Notes: generated by a model not told the origin, from the letters alone. A stretch of DNA of 48,133 nt from an uncultured Wohlfahrtiimonas sp. (GCA_947630895.1 CANRJJ010000009.1:1-48133), one strand, 5' to 3'; numbered from the stretch's first letter, positions 8,042 through 18,288 are shown. Numbers and translations: made by a program.

Positions 8042-9637
8042 CTAATGTTGTAGTATTTTTTGAAAAAGCTGCAACCATTTTTCTCCCACAGTTTTTTCAG
8101 AATACCTTTCTGCACTTTTACGAGCGTTATCCGATAATCTTTTTTGAAGCGTTGAATCCTGCATTATCTGGATCACTTTATTAGCCATAGATTGAATATC
8201 ACCATATGGTACCAAATAACCGTTTTCATCTGATTGCACGAGTTCTTGCTGACCATATGGAACATCAAAAGCAACAACAGGACATCCGTGAGCGAGACTT
8301 TCCGCAAGTGACAAACAAAATGATTCTGAAGGACTAGAAATAATTGATAAAGTTGCAGATTCATATTCATCAGCAACATTGTCACACCAATTATGCAAAA
8401 ATATATTATGTGTCATGCTCAAATCTTTAACTAAGCTTTTCAGTGCTGTCAGTCGATCTCCAATACCATAACAATGAAATTCAGCTTTTGGAATCTTCTC
8501 AACAACCTTGGAAAAAGCTTCTATCGCTAACTCATGCTTTTTATCCGTGGCATAACGAGCAAAATAAACTGCTTTTAAAGGCATTCTTTCCAAATCAGCT
8601 TGATTAGTATTTGGCATAGAATATGGATGTGGAATTGCATACACATTATCTGGATTATCAAATTCATCCAATATCTTTTGTCGTTGAATATTTGTCTGAA
8701 CAATCAAAGCATCAAAAACAGTTAAATCTTTAAAAACATCTGCATAATTGCTATTGATCGAATTAGTTTTTTTCTCTTCATAATTAATTATATGTTTATT
8801 ATGAAGAGTGGGAAGTACGCTAACTCGATCAATTCCAAGCTTTGATTTCAATTTAATACTCGGACTATAGAAATATTTATTTTTATCAACTATAAATAAA
8901 TATTTTATTTTATTATCTAAGTAATTATCAGGCTCATAAATATTCCTTCTTTCTTGATTGAAATACTGCTCTAAGCAATAACTGATAAAATCTTCTTCGC
9001 TAGATAAAAACCCGGAAAATCTCCCTTCCTCATCAAAAGTTTGATATTTTGTTGAAACTCTTTTATCCGCGTCATTATAAAAATGTTGTTTCACTAAACA
9101 TATTTTACGGTTTTGTTGATAAAAAACTTCTTGCTCTATTTTTCCCTTAATCGTTAGACTCAGAATTTGTGTACAACTTAGATGTCCGCTTTCATGATAA
9201 TAATCGCGACGTAGCTTCAATCCGTTATCAAAATAATTAATATAATGCAATCGATTGTTTAATTTGCTATATATAGCAAATGCCTGTAAACGCCCTTTAT
9301 CATCTAAATATTTAATATTTTCTGTACTTTTAAAGGGAACTTTTTCTCTCGCCAAACCTATAAAAATATCTGGTGCAACATAACCAATAAATTGCTGTAA
9401 ATAATCATAGATACTCAAGACAACTGCCGATTCTGGCAATCTTTTTCTTTGCTTAAAGATAGAAACTTCTGTTGCCAAATGACTACGATACAACCGAGTT
9501 AAAATTGTTACAGTAAAACCAAGTTGTCTATGAAAAAGTTGAGCTCTTAGTAAAGCAGAACCTTCGATTCCTGTATGTTTTAAACCTAAATCATTTTCTA
9601 AAAAATAAATTTTTGTATTGTCTATAAAGTTACTCAT
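8042..9637 (-). CDS. GT4-family glycosyltransferase
   Basis: A 531-aa cytoplasmic glycosyltransferase with a GT-B fold. The C-terminal domain carries the EX7E-type donor-sugar motif in SPSESFCLSLAESLAHGCPV and AVYFARYATDKKHELAIEAF at the domain entrance. The long N-terminal half (residues ~1-300), with many short strands (YFDNGLKLRRDYY, QTFDEEGRFSGF), resembles the added beta-rich domain of GtfA/TagE/TarM-type enzymes, which transfer glucose or GlcNAc onto polymers or serine-rich proteins. It follows the 554-aa alpha/alpha-barrel gene on the same strand after about 70 bases, suggesting a shared operon. Acceptor and sugar cannot be read from sequence. Confidence 0.8.
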   Translation of the reverse strand: MSNFIDNTKIYFLENDLGLKHTGIEGSALLRAQLFHRQLGFTVTILTRLYRSHLATEVSIFKQRKRLPESAVVLSIYDYLQQFIGYVAPDIFIGLAREKVPFKSTENIKYLDDKGRLQAFAIYSKLNNRLHYINYFDNGLKLRRDYYHESGHLSCTQILSLTIKGKIEQEVFYQQNRKICLVKQHFYNDADKRVSTKYQTFDEEGRFSGFLSSEEDFISYCLEQYFNQERRNIYEPDNYLDNKIKYLFIVDKNKYFYSPSIKLKSKLGIDRVSVLPTLHNKHIINYEEKKTNSINSNYADVFKDLTVFDALIVQTNIQRQKILDEFDNPDNVYAIPHPYSMPNTNQADLERMPLKAVYFARYATDKKHELAIEAFSKVVEKIPKAEFHCYGIGDRLTALKSLVKDLSMTHNIFLHNWCDNVADEYESATLSIISSPSESFCLSLAESLAHGCPVVAFDVPYGQQELVQSDENGYLVPYGDIQSMANKVIQIMQDSTLQKRLSDNARKSAERYSEKTVGEKWLQLFQKILQH

Positions 9638-9707
9638 TGTTTATGATTATCCTTTAGCATTATATTTTGAATAACATCTATCATTACATTATTAATAAAC
9701 AAAAAAA

Positions 9708-11372
9708 TTACTCGTTTGATTGTAAATATTTTTGATATGCGATCAATCCCGATAAATAATGCTCAACGTCATCAATTCTTACTCTAAAAGAATGATGTCT
9801 AATAAAAAAACCGCCTAAAATTCTTCGAGGATTTTTAAAGAACATAGCTACTTCTGGATAAAAGAAACCATTCAAGAGATAGCGCGCGCGATATTCTAAA
9901 GCCTGATAAAATTTATCTAGATCAAATCCATCTAATAGATGAGAGGTTTTGGGATCATTTTGCATGCGTACAATCATTTTCTCAGCAGCCATCATCAATT
10001 CTAATAAAGTCGGATAAGTCGTAATGCGATTTAAAACAAAATCAAGATGATCGCGTACATTATCAAGCCCAAATTGATAATACTTTGGATCAGGCTTATA
10101 AAGCGTCAATTCATTAACAGCATAACTTTGCCAGTGATCGTGAGCACTCCAATGTTTATTTTCAATAAAGTAGTCAAAAGCTTTTTCTAAAGATTCCAAC
10201 CACCGAGGATCTCTAGTAATTCCATACAAGCGCATTAAGGCAAATGCTGCCTCTCCATCATAATAAATAGTGCGATTTTTCTCTTTAAGACTTAAATCAG
10301 GGTAATTCAAAACATGCACATATTCACCTGTTTTACTATTTTGCATATGCAAAATACCAAGTGCTAGCTGTTCCATTATCTCTAAATATTTCTGATCTCC
10401 AGTAATTTCTGTGTATTTTGCATAGGCTAAAATACATGCAGCGTTTCCGCCTAGCTTAATTTCATTACCTGTGTCTACTAAAAAAGCAATCGAAATACCA
10501 TCAAACTTCACAATTTTAATTAATTCATTAGTCAGATATTTTAGTGCTTGTTCAATTGCTTTTTTTTGTTCAGGCTCTCGCGTAAATTCCCATCCTTCTA
10601 ATAATGCATATGTGGAACTTGCATGACGCAATGCATTATAAGTTGGGATTGGTCGATCAAAACAAGGAAACCAGCCATAATGATAATAACCATTCGATTT
10701 CACCTGTTTTGCCAAATAAGCACTGCTTATCTCTATTAGATTAGTTGCCATTTCGATATCTAATTGATCGATTTTTCGATAGCCACTATTTCGACCTGTT
10801 GATTCTATTTCATAAACACCCTCTTGATCTGCAAATACAGAAAGCGTTTGAAAACAATAGATTAATTGATCATCCTTTGTAGGCCATTGCAATTCTTTTC
10901 TAAATCTACGTTTACTAAAGTTTTTCAAATTATTGCTATTAGGAATTGCAAAACTAGAATCTGAATCGTACAAAATAGCATTCGCACAAAGTTCATGTTC
11001 TAAAATAGCCGTTTTGAAATCTGGCGTAAAAGATAAACCATAGCGAAAATAATTTCTTTTTGTTTTACTTAGTTTTAACTTTAAATCCGACCAACTTAAC
11101 GTTTCTATTTCTCTAACAATTTCCACTCTTAACCAAACAGGTCTCGAATGTTTTTTTACTCTCCATTGTTTTAAAGCTACTACACCTTTATTCCAAGCAT
11201 TTTCATAACTATCAGCTGTTGCAATCTCAATATGGGCCTGCTGAATACCATCTGATATAGCAAAAAAAAGTATAAAGTCAGGATGCTCCTTCGAAAATTT
11301 TTGAATTGATTGTTTTTCTAACACGGCATCTAATTTATTTTTTGTTGTTTCTAAAAGCTGCTCCAAAGACAT
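9708..11372 (-). CDS. Alpha/alpha-barrel (six-hairpin glycosidase-like) protein
   Basis: A 554-aa protein without a signal peptide. Residues ~210-550 show repeated helical hairpins typical of (alpha/alpha)6-barrel proteins: AAFALMRLYGITRDPRWLE, AACILAYAKYTEITGDQKYLE and YHYGWFPCFDRPIP. The N-terminal ~200 residues form a separate domain of unknown type. Similar proteins sit beside GtfA/TagE-type glycosyltransferases, as here, so a role in making or trimming the same glycan is likely. Catalytic acids cannot be assigned with confidence. It starts at ATG 11372 and is probably the first gene of the pair. Confidence 0.6.
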   Translation of the reverse strand: MSLEQLLETTKNKLDAVLEKQSIQKFSKEHPDFILFFAISDGIQQAHIEIATADSYENAWNKGVVALKQWRVKKHSRPVWLRVEIVREIETLSWSDLKLKLSKTKRNYFRYGLSFTPDFKTAILEHELCANAILYDSDSSFAIPNSNNLKNFSKRRFRKELQWPTKDDQLIYCFQTLSVFADQEGVYEIESTGRNSGYRKIDQLDIEMATNLIEISSAYLAKQVKSNGYYHYGWFPCFDRPIPTYNALRHASSTYALLEGWEFTREPEQKKAIEQALKYLTNELIKIVKFDGISIAFLVDTGNEIKLGGNAACILAYAKYTEITGDQKYLEIMEQLALGILHMQNSKTGEYVHVLNYPDLSLKEKNRTIYYDGEAAFALMRLYGITRDPRWLESLEKAFDYFIENKHWSAHDHWQSYAVNELTLYKPDPKYYQFGLDNVRDHLDFVLNRITTYPTLLELMMAAEKMIVRMQNDPKTSHLLDGFDLDKFYQALEYRARYLLNGFFYPEVAMFFKNPRRILGGFFIRHHSFRVRIDDVEHYLSGLIAYQKYLQSNE

Positions 11373-11529
11373 CTATCCATCCTTTATAATAATTTAACGT
11401 TTACATAATGAATCTTTACTTATTTAAATGGTTTCACCGATTCTAATATCTACTGTCGCAATCATAATACCTAGAACAATTTAAAAAAACTGCTCCTTTT
11501 TCTCTCTTATGGATTTAAGCTTAAAATAA

Positions 11530-11566
11530 AAAGACTGAGTCCGATAGAATATCGAAATCAGTCTTT
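11530..11566 (-). terminator. Terminator of the alcohol dehydrogenase gene, derived from the IS relic
   Basis: AAAGACTGA and TCAGTCTTT form a 9-bp stem. On the minus strand it is followed by TTTTTATTTT, giving a good intrinsic terminator about 85 bases after the alcohol dehydrogenase stop. Confidence 0.7.
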
Positions 11567-11600
11567 AGTCTCTACAACTTATGAATAGTCCAACTTTATG
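11530..11600 (+). mobile_element. Relic of an IS3-family element right end
   Basis: Thirty-one bases at 11533-11563 are identical to 47978-48008 in the complete IS at the right of the window, and 13 bases at 11588-11600 equal 48033-48045. The spacing between the two blocks is 24 bases in both places. The rest of the element is gone, and the outer bases no longer match the inverted repeat. The rest of the 11373-11650 gap shows no gene. Confidence 0.85.
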
Positions 11601-11650
11601 TTTTTTAACTCAAATTGAAAAGCTTCTCTTATTAACCATATTCATATCGC

Positions 11651-12799
11651 TTAATAAGCAGCTTTAAAAATAGCAATCACTTCAGATTCATCACCTTTAC
11701 GTGGATTAGTGAATGAACAAGCATCTTTTAATGCATTACCTGCCAAAGTTGCAAAATCAGACTCTTTCGCACCTAAGTCTTTTAATCCATCAGGAATGCC
11801 AACATCTTTGCTCAATGTTTTAATTGCCTTGATAAAAGCTGACGCCCCTTCTTCATCAGTCATTTTCCTCGTGTCAATTTCAAAGCAAGCCGCAAGCTCT
11901 TTCAATCGCCCTGCCGATACATGTGCATTATATTCTTGAACATGTGGTAACAAAATCGCATTACAAACACCATGTGGTAAATCATAGAAACCACCGAGTT
12001 GGTGAGCCATCGCATGCACATATCCTAAAGATGCATTATTAAATGCCATGCCCGCTAGAAATTGAGCATATGCCATCGCTTCTCTGGCAGCCATATCATT
12101 ACCATCATTGACAGCATTTCTGAGATTTTTATGAATAATCTCTATGGCTTTTACAGCACACGCATCTGTAATTGGCGTAGCCGCTGTAGACACATAAGCT
12201 TCGACAGCATGTGTCAAGGCATCCATTCCCGTTGCAGCTGTTAATGACTTTGGCATACCTTTCATTAATTCAGGATCATTGACTGACAAAATTGGCGTTG
12301 TATGCGCATCCACAATCGCCATTTTTATGTGACGTTTTTCATCTGTAATAATACAGAAATATGTCATTTCTGATGCCGTACCAGCTGTTGTATTAATAGC
12401 AATCAATGGCAGTTGAGGGTGCTTAGAAACATTCACGCCTTCATAATCATTAATTTTTCCGCCGTTCGTTGCCACTAAAGCAATCCCTTTAGCGCAATCG
12501 TGCGGTGAACCACCACCCAATGAAATAATCGAATCGCAATTTTCTGTCTTTAATATTGCTAAGCCATCTTCTACGTTTTTAGTTGTAGGATTTGGTTGAG
12601 TGCCTGCAAATACAACTGATTCTATTCCTTTATCTTTTAATCCTTTTGTGACTGTGTCGATAATTCCAGCTTTTTGCAAACCTTCATCGCTGACAATCAA
12701 TACTTTTTTAAATCCGTGCGATTTAATCTCATCATATGCTAGATCCAAAGCACCTGTACCCATGATATTTTTTGAAGGCATTAAAAATTGTGTAGCCAT
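11651..12799 (-). CDS. Iron-containing (class III) alcohol dehydrogenase
   Basis: A 382-aa NAD(P)-dependent dehydrogenase interconverting alcohols and aldehydes; substrate unknown. The dinucleotide-binding stretch is [15 protein letters not shown] (residues ~93-107). Metal ligands by analogy with FucO/YiaY are D193 and H197 ([11 protein letters not shown]), H262 and H276 ([16 protein letters not shown]). Length and motifs match YiaY/DhaT-type enzymes over the whole protein. ATG at 12799 follows a strong AAAGGAGC. The gene is single, with its own terminator at 11530-11566. Confidence 0.93.
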   Translation of the reverse strand: MATQFLMPSKNIMGTGALDLAYDEIKSHGFKKVLIVSDEGLQKAGIIDTVTKGLKDKGIESVVFAGTQPNPTTKNVEDGLAILKTENCDSIISLGGGSPHDCAKGIALVATNGGKINDYEGVNVSKHPQLPLIAINTTAGTASEMTYFCIITDEKRHIKMAIVDAHTTPILSVNDPELMKGMPKSLTAATGMDALTHAVEAYVSTAATPITDACAVKAIEIIHKNLRNAVNDGNDMAAREAMAYAQFLAGMAFNNASLGYVHAMAHQLGGFYDLPHGVCNAILLPHVQEYNAHVSAGRLKELAACFEIDTRKMTDEEGASAFIKAIKTLSKDVGIPDGLKDLGAKESDFATLAGNALKDACSFTNPRKGDESEVIAIFKAAY

Positions 12800-12893
12800 A
12801 ATACTGCTCCTTTCATAATTATTTGAAATCAGAACCTACTAAACGACCAACCTAACCAACATGCTTCTACTACTTTTATATATTTATTTTTAT

Positions 12894-13640
12894 CTAGTAA
12901 CCTTGAGCTCGATACTTTTGATAATACTCTAGAACTTTGGGTACATAATTCATTGTCTCTTTATAAGGCGGGATTTTATTACCATATTTACGTACCGCAC
13001 CTTCCCCAGCATTGTACCCTGCCAAAGCTAAAGAAACATCACCGAAGTAATCCAATAAAAAACGTAAATAAGCAGCACCACCTTGCATATTTTGAATGGG
13101 ATCATAAATATCAACCACGCCAAAACGCTTTGCTGTAGCTGGAATAAGCTGCATCAATCCATGAGCATTCGCATGAGATTTTGCATTTGGATTGTAAGCC
13201 GACTCAACGGTAATCACTGCATGTAATAATGCTGGCTGTAAATTATATTGGCGAGCTACCATGGCAATATATGGCGCAAAACTATCTCGGCCTTTCATAG
13301 GCGGTAATTTAATCGCAGTTGGTGCAACCACTTCGCCTGCGCTAATACCATGATTTAAGAAAGCTTTTGGCTGAGGATAATTTCCCTGAAAAGCTGTAAC
13401 ATCAGCCTTCATTGTTACTTTTCGACTAAATCTTGGAGCGCTTAATAAGCGCTGAACATTTTCAATCGCATTTTCATCATCCAATATTGGAGATAAGCGT
13501 TGAATCAATTTGCCACCGGGAACAGGATAATTAACATAATGAGTTTGGCCAAACTCATCTAAATAGGAGTAAATGTCAGCCCAAACCATGGGCTGACATA
13601 TTAGTAATGCGATAGATACAAATATTATTCTTATTATCAT
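12894..13640 (-). CDS. Secreted lytic transglycosylase (SLT domain, DUF4124)
   Basis: A 248-aa exported murein-cleaving enzyme. The signal peptide spans residues 1-21 (IIFVSIALLICQPMVWA, then D). A DUF4124-type segment follows (IYSYLDEFGQTHYVNYP), then a soluble lytic transglycosylase domain from ~120 with ALLHAVITVESAYNPNA (catalytic Glu146) and SHANAHGLMQLIPATAKRFG, ending with AGYNAGEGAV. There is no lipobox, so it should be periplasmic. It cuts peptidoglycan to 1,6-anhydromuropeptides. It lies 25 bases after trmB on the same strand and may share the ispG-trmB transcript. Confidence 0.9.
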   Translation of the reverse strand: MIIRIIFVSIALLICQPMVWADIYSYLDEFGQTHYVNYPVPGGKLIQRLSPILDDENAIENVQRLLSAPRFSRKVTMKADVTAFQGNYPQPKAFLNHGISAGEVVAPTAIKLPPMKGRDSFAPYIAMVARQYNLQPALLHAVITVESAYNPNAKSHANAHGLMQLIPATAKRFGVVDIYDPIQNMQGGAAYLRFLLDYFGDVSLALAGYNAGEGAVRKYGNKIPPYKETMNYVPKVLEYYQKYRAQGY

Positions 13641-13665
13641 CCGATCATTTTACATGAAATATTTT

Positions 13666-14379
13666 TTATTTACGTTTAAACATGATATCCCAAACGCCAT
13701 GCCCCAATCTTTCCCCACGAGCTTCAAACTTCGTTTTAGGTCTAAAATCTGGTCTTGGTGCATATTCTTCATAACAATTTTCAAAATCAGGATGCTCTGT
13801 TAATACTTCCATCATTTGCTCAGCATAATGCTGCCAATCTGTCGCCAAATGAAGAATTCCACCTTTAGTTATTTTTGTCGCCAATAAAGTCACAAATTCT
13901 GTTTGCACCAAACGTCTTTTATGATGTTTCTTTTTATGCCAAGGATCAGCAAAAAAGATTTGTACACGATCAAAACTCTCATCAGCTATTTTATGCTTCA
14001 ACAATTCAACAGCATCATCATTCGATGCGTATAAATTTGTTAAACCACGTTTTTCTACTTCTAACAATAAGTGCCCAACACCTGGTCTATGAACTTCTAC
14101 GCCTAAAAAATCTCTTTCAGGTGCAGCTTCTGCCATTGTTGCCAATGACTCACCGTTACCAAAACCGATTTCTAATGTTCTTTCAGAATTTTTACGACCG
14201 AATAATTGATCCAAATCTAAACCATTTTCGATCATTGTTGGCTGTACTAAGTATGTACTATTTTCCAATACACGCTCTTGACCAGCAGTCAAACGACCTT
14301 CGCGTTTAACAAAACTGCGCACTTCACGCATATAAACTGACTTTTCTTTCTCTTCACTATCCATAAGTTCTTTCGACAT
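13666..14379 (-). CDS. trmB: tRNA (guanine-46-N7)-methyltransferase
   Basis: TrmB transfers methyl from S-adenosylmethionine to N7 of G46 in tRNA. The 237-aa protein has the family motifs: [20 protein letters not shown] (SAM site), [20 protein letters not shown] (catalytic and tRNA-binding region) and the C-terminal [17 protein letters not shown]. It overlaps the end of ispG by 23 bases from ATG 14379; ATG at 14364 would reduce the overlap to a few bases and is equally plausible. Confidence 0.96.
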   Translation of the reverse strand: MSKELMDSEEKEKSVYMREVRSFVKREGRLTAGQERVLENSTYLVQPTMIENGLDLDQLFGRKNSERTLEIGFGNGESLATMAEAAPERDFLGVEVHRPGVGHLLLEVEKRGLTNLYASNDDAVELLKHKIADESFDRVQIFFADPWHKKKHHKRRLVQTEFVTLLATKITKGGILHLATDWQHYAEQMMEVLTEHPDFENCYEEYAPRPDFRPKTKFEARGERLGHGVWDIMFKRK

Positions 14380-15574
14380 ACTGTTTTACAATCTCAATAA
14401 ATTCATCTGCAATATGGTCACCTTTCAAGGTAACCGTTTTTTCACCATCTTCATAAACCGGAGCAACAGGTGCTTCCCCACTGCCCGGCAAACTAATTCC
14501 TATATTCGCTAACTTAGATTCGCCTGGACCATTGACCACACAACCCATAACAGCAACCACCATTGACTCAACACCTGGATACATCGTTTTCCAAGTTGGC
14601 ATAATGTTATCTAAATACCCTTGAATATCTTGTGCTAAACGTTGGAAGTAATCACTGCTTGTACGACCACAACCCGGGCAAGCGGTAACTTTAGGAGAAA
14701 ACAATCTAAACCCTAAGCTTTGGAGAATATCTTTACCCACCAAAACTTCTTCTGTACGCGGCGCACCAGGTAATGGTGTCAGCGAAACTCGAATCGTATC
14801 ACCAATGCCTTGTTGCAAAATCACAGATAAAGCAGCAGAAGATGCCACAATACCTTTTGTCCCCATGCCTGCTTCAGTTAAACCTAAATGCAATGGTAAG
14901 TTTGTTTTGTCTGCAATGGCTTCATAAACTGAGATCAGATCCTGACATTGACTGACTTTAACAGACAAAATCATCTGATCATCACGTAAACCTAATGACT
15001 TCGCATAATCAACACTTTCCAAAGCAGAGACAATCATCGCTTCGCGCATAATCATTTCATTAGATAAGGGATTAGCCCTATCTTGATTCTCATTGAATAA
15101 TCTCGCCAAAACTTCTTGATCCAAACTTCCCCAGTTCACACCAATACGAATCGGCTTTTGATAACGCACAGCCATTTCGATCAAACTCGCAAATTGCTCA
15201 TCACGTTTTTGACCACGTCCCACATTACCTGGATTAATTCTTAACTTTGCTAAAGCAGCGGCACATTCTGGTGTTTTAGATAACAATCTATGACCATTAA
15301 AATGGAAATCACCAATCACTGGCGTATCGTAACCGTATCTAGCTAAACGACTCACGATTTCAGGAACAGCTTGCGCTGCCTTATCTGTATTCACCGTGAT
15401 CCTAACCAACTCAGAACCCACATCAGCCAATTCCATAATTTGCTGAGTGGTCGCGATAACATCTTCGGTATCCGTATTTGTCATCGATTGGATTCTAATA
15501 GGATAGTCTGAACCAATTCCTACATTACCCACCATTACTTGAGTTGTTTTGCGTCGTACAATTCCATTAGCCAT
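14357..15574 (-). CDS. ispG: 4-hydroxy-3-methylbut-2-enyl diphosphate synthase (IspG/GcpE)
   Basis: IspG converts methylerythritol cyclodiphosphate to HMBPP, the penultimate step of the MEP isoprenoid pathway, using a 4Fe-4S cluster. The 405-aa protein shows the N-terminal TIM-barrel sequence [19 protein letters not shown] and the cluster cysteines C299 and C302 ([11 protein letters not shown]) and C345 ([11 protein letters not shown]). It is slightly longer than the E. coli enzyme. The gene reads into trmB, and its start lies 156 bases from the divergent hemJ. Confidence 0.97.
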   Translation of the reverse strand: MANGIVRRKTTQVMVGNVGIGSDYPIRIQSMTNTDTEDVIATTQQIMELADVGSELVRITVNTDKAAQAVPEIVSRLARYGYDTPVIGDFHFNGHRLLSKTPECAAALAKLRINPGNVGRGQKRDEQFASLIEMAVRYQKPIRIGVNWGSLDQEVLARLFNENQDRANPLSNEMIMREAMIVSALESVDYAKSLGLRDDQMILSVKVSQCQDLISVYEAIADKTNLPLHLGLTEAGMGTKGIVASSAALSVILQQGIGDTIRVSLTPLPGAPRTEEVLVGKDILQSLGFRLFSPKVTACPGCGRTSSDYFQRLAQDIQGYLDNIMPTWKTMYPGVESMVVAVMGCVVNGPGESKLANIGISLPGSGEAPVAPVYEDGEKTVTLKGDHIADEFIEIVKQYVERTYG

Positions 15575-15670
15575 TTGAAAGCATAAATCCTGAGTTAAAT
15601 AATTCGCATATTATCTCTAAGTGCACCCCATAACTCAAGGAATGAATAGTAAGTTACTCATAAGAACAAT

Positions 15671-15698
15671 TTCACTATTGGCTATTCAGAGTTACAAT
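15671..15698 (+). promoter_or_regulatory. Possible hemJ promoter
   Basis: TTCACT (15671-15676) and TACAAT (15693-15698) are 16 bases apart, in the intergenic space between divergent ispG and hemJ. This is a fair but not strong sigma-70 match. Confidence 0.4.
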
Positions 15699-15730
15699 GT
15701 GGCATCTTTTTTTATAGTAGGAAAACAACA

Positions 15731-16165
15731 ATGAGTTATAACGTTTATAAAGCGCTACACATTATTGCCATGGTGACTTGGTTTGCTGGTTTATTCTATT
15801 TACCTAGACTTTTTGTTTATCACGCGATGAATAAAGATGAAAATACAAGTGCAACTTTTAAAGTCATGGAACGAAAATTAGCGGTTATGATGGATATTGG
15901 TGCATTCTTCACAATTGCACTCGGTATTTATTTAATCACTCTAAATCCTAATTGGATGAAAATGGCTTGGCTACACATTAAGTTATTGCTAGTGATTTTA
16001 TTGGTGATTTACCACGTTGTATGCAGAATCTATGTAAAGCAATTCAGACTAGATCAAAACACTCGTACTCATAAGTTCTACAGACTATTTAATGAACTAC
16101 CGACAGTTTTATTGATTTCTATTGTGATGCTCGTGGTTTTAAAACAACCAATTTCATTTTCTTAA
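15731..16165 (+). CDS. hemJ: Protoporphyrinogen IX oxidase HemJ
   Basis: A 144-aa inner-membrane protein with four hydrophobic helices. It matches HemJ, the oxygen-independent protoporphyrinogen oxidase used in heme synthesis by many bacteria lacking HemG and HemY. Characteristic pieces are KALHIIAMVTWFAGLFYLPR with the conserved histidine at the start of helix 1, MERKLAVMMDIGAFFTIALG, and the late FYRLFNELPTVLL. Length is usual for the family. GTAGGA lies ahead of the ATG. It is a single-gene unit ending in the shared terminator at 16174-16207. Confidence 0.92.
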   Translation: MSYNVYKALHIIAMVTWFAGLFYLPRLFVYHAMNKDENTSATFKVMERKLAVMMDIGAFFTIALGIYLITLNPNWMKMAWLHIKLLLVILLVIYHVVCRIYVKQFRLDQNTRTHKFYRLFNELPTVLLISIVMLVVLKQPISFS

Positions 16166-16173
16166 ATGACATC

Positions 16174-16207
16174 AAAAAAGCCTTTAGAAATTCTAAAGGC
16201 TTTTTTA
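16174..16207. terminator. Bidirectional terminator between hemJ and the AI-2E gene
   Basis: GCCTTTAGAA and TTCTAAAGGC form a perfect 10-bp stem flanked by A6 on the left and T6 on the right, so it can stop both convergent transcripts. Confidence 0.9.
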
Positions 16208-17383
16208 TTATGCTTCTTCACCACCACGTTTACGAATCAATCTTCTAAAACGCGGGCGCTTAATCCGACCTTGTCGTCTTAAAACTATTTTTTCTTCGAT
16301 GACAATGTGTTCTTCATCATAGACCCATTCACGCCAAATCACTAAAATTAGCGCCATCAATACTGGCCCGATAAATAATCCCAATAAACCCATTGTCTGC
16401 AAACCACCCACTAAACCAAAAAATGTTGGCAAGAATGGTAATTTTGCTGGACCACCCACTAACTTAGGACGAATTGTTTTATCAACGATGAATAGCTGAC
16501 AAGTTCCCCACGCAAATAAAATCAAACCTTGCGTTGGCATACCGCTACCTAATAAATAGATAGATACCATTGTCATTGATAAAGGAGCACCACCTGGAAT
16601 TAACGCAAAAATCCCAGTCATAATCCCAAGAGTCAGTGCTGTAGAAGATGGTATACCTACTAACCAATAAGCAATACCAAACACAACACCTTCACCTATC
16701 GCAATGATTACCATACCTGTTACGGTTGAGCGAATCATAATAGGAATCACGCCTGACATTCTTTCCCAGCGCTCGACAAAAATAATGTGTCCAACTTTGG
16801 ATAAATTACCTTGCAACTTAGTCCCATCTTTATATAAGAAAAACAAGATGATTAAGATGAAAAGAAGATAAAATCCTGCGCTAGCAAAGCTCTTGCCTAG
16901 TGCCAAAATATAATTGGCGAATCCTGTTACTCTTTGTAAACCAGCTAGTTGTAATAGCTCGTTTAAACCATTTTCTTTTCCAAGATATTCAAGCCACAAT
17001 TCATTGAGCTGATTACCTGCAAGCGGAAGGTTCTTAATCCATTCAGGAGTTTCACTCCCGTATCGGTTCAATTGTACTAACCAATTACTAAATCCTTTGA
17101 ACTCGAACAATAAATAATGCCCTAACCAAAGGATTGGAATAACTATTAATAAAGTAATAACAACGATCGCAATACTCGAAGCAATCACAGAGCGATTGCC
17201 CGTTAGCTTCATCAGATCTTTAAAAGCTGGCCAAGTTACCACTGAAATAATAATTGCAGCTAAACCTGGCGCGAAAAACTGATGAAAAAAATAAACACCT
17301 GCAAATAAAAGTCCTACTATCAGCCACTTTCCGAGAGGATGATAAGTAAGTGGTTTAAATGCCGTCGAGTGTTTATTCACCAT
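16208..17383 (-). CDS. AI-2E family transporter (putative permease)
   Basis: A 391-aa inner-membrane protein of the AI-2E/PerM family, with about eight hydrophobic helices (for example SSIAIVVITLLIVIPILWLG and FYLLFILIILFFLY) and the family region IPGGAPLSMTMVSIYLL followed by LPTFFGLVGGLQTMGLLGLF. The C-terminus is short and very basic (RRQGRIKRPRFRRLIRKR). Family members export autoinducer-2 or act as sodium/proton antiporters or peptidoglycan-related factors; the substrate here is unknown. It starts directly at the greA stop, suggesting one transcript. Confidence 0.85.
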   Translation of the reverse strand: MVNKHSTAFKPLTYHPLGKWLIVGLLFAGVYFFHQFFAPGLAAIIISVVTWPAFKDLMKLTGNRSVIASSIAIVVITLLIVIPILWLGHYLLFEFKGFSNWLVQLNRYGSETPEWIKNLPLAGNQLNELWLEYLGKENGLNELLQLAGLQRVTGFANYILALGKSFASAGFYLLFILIILFFLYKDGTKLQGNLSKVGHIIFVERWERMSGVIPIMIRSTVTGMVIIAIGEGVVFGIAYWLVGIPSSTALTLGIMTGIFALIPGGAPLSMTMVSIYLLGSGMPTQGLILFAWGTCQLFIVDKTIRPKLVGGPAKLPFLPTFFGLVGGLQTMGLLGLFIGPVLMALILVIWREWVYDEEHIVIEEKIVLRRQGRIKRPRFRRLIRKRGGEEA

Positions 17384-17860
17384 TTAAATATGCTCTACTG
17401 TTAAAATTTCATATAACTGAACACCTCCAGGTGTTTCAATACGAACCTCGTCACCTTCTTCTTTACCAATCAGAGCACGAGCAATCGGTGATGTTACAGA
17501 GATCATCCCCTGTTTAACATTAGCTTCATGTTCACCAACGATTTTATATGTCACTTCTTTGTCACTATCCAAGTTTAACAATGTGATTGTTGTGCCGAAA
17601 ATCACCTTACCTGTTGGCTCAATTGCAGTCACATCAATAATTTGTGCATTGGATAAACGTGCTTCATAGTCCGCTAAACGCGCCTCAACAAATCCTTGTT
17701 GTTCACGCGCTGCATGATATTCAGCATTTTCTTTTAGATCACCATGTTCTCTAGCTTCAGCAATTGCCGCAGTAATTTGCGGTCTTTGCACTGTTTTTAA
17801 ATCATGAATCTCTCTACGTAATGTTTCAGCACCTTCCACTGTCATTGGGAATTTTTGCAT
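17384..17860 (-). CDS. greA: Transcription elongation factor GreA
   Basis: GreA inserts into the RNA polymerase secondary channel and stimulates cleavage of backtracked RNA. With ATG at 17860 the protein is 158 aa, the usual length, beginning [12 protein letters not shown]; an upstream TTG at 17872 would add four residues and is unlikely. The N-terminal coiled coil holds the acidic tip in [19 protein letters not shown], and the C-terminal FKBP-like domain has [13 protein letters not shown] and [12 protein letters not shown]. The start lies two bases after the gloA stop, with GGTGG inside the gloA end as ribosome site. Confidence 0.97.
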   Translation of the reverse strand: MQKFPMTVEGAETLRREIHDLKTVQRPQITAAIAEAREHGDLKENAEYHAAREQQGFVEARLADYEARLSNAQIIDVTAIEPTGKVIFGTTITLLNLDSDKEVTYKIVGEHEANVKQGMISVTSPIARALIGKEEGDEVRIETPGGVQLYEILTVEHI

Positions 17861-17862
17861 TA

Positions 17863-18288
17863 TTACCACCAACCCTTATTTTCCATATTAACCCAAGGCT
17901 CTTGCGGCTCGAGTTTTTCACCTTTTTGTAACAATTCTATTGAAATATCATCTGGCGATCTAAAAAATGCCATCCAACCATCTTTTGGTGGAACATTTAA
18001 TTCAATGCCTGCATCTAAAATTTTCTGACATGTTTCATAAATGTTATCTACTTCAAAAGCTAGATGACCGAAAGCACGTCCGATGCCGTATTTTTCATCA
18101 GAATTCCAATTGTAAGTTAATTCAACTTCAGCGCCAGATGGATCATTTGGCGCAGCCAAATAAACCAATGTGCATTCCCATTGAGGATACTCTTTTCTAC
18201 GAACTTCAACTAAACCTAAAACATTGCAATAAAAATCCATTGATTTTTCTAAGTCAGTAACGCGAACCATCGTGTGTAGAAATTTCAT
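17863..18288 (-). CDS. gloA: Lactoylglutathione lyase (glyoxalase I)
   Basis: GloA isomerises the methylglyoxal-glutathione hemithioacetal to S-lactoylglutathione, detoxifying methylglyoxal. The 141-aa protein is a two-repeat VOC fold with H5 (FLHTMVRV), the Glu of AEVELTYNW, the His of AFGHLAFEV and the Glu of DISIELLQ as metal ligands, as in the nickel-type bacterial enzyme. The first gene of the gloA-greA-AI-2E group, it has AGGAG just before the ATG and a 26-base palindrome in its leader. Confidence 0.95.
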   Translation of the reverse strand: MKFLHTMVRVTDLEKSMDFYCNVLGLVEVRRKEYPQWECTLVYLAAPNDPSGAEVELTYNWNSDEKYGIGRAFGHLAFEVDNIYETCQKILDAGIELNVPPKDGWMAFFRSPDDISIELLQKGEKLEPQEPWVNMENKGWW

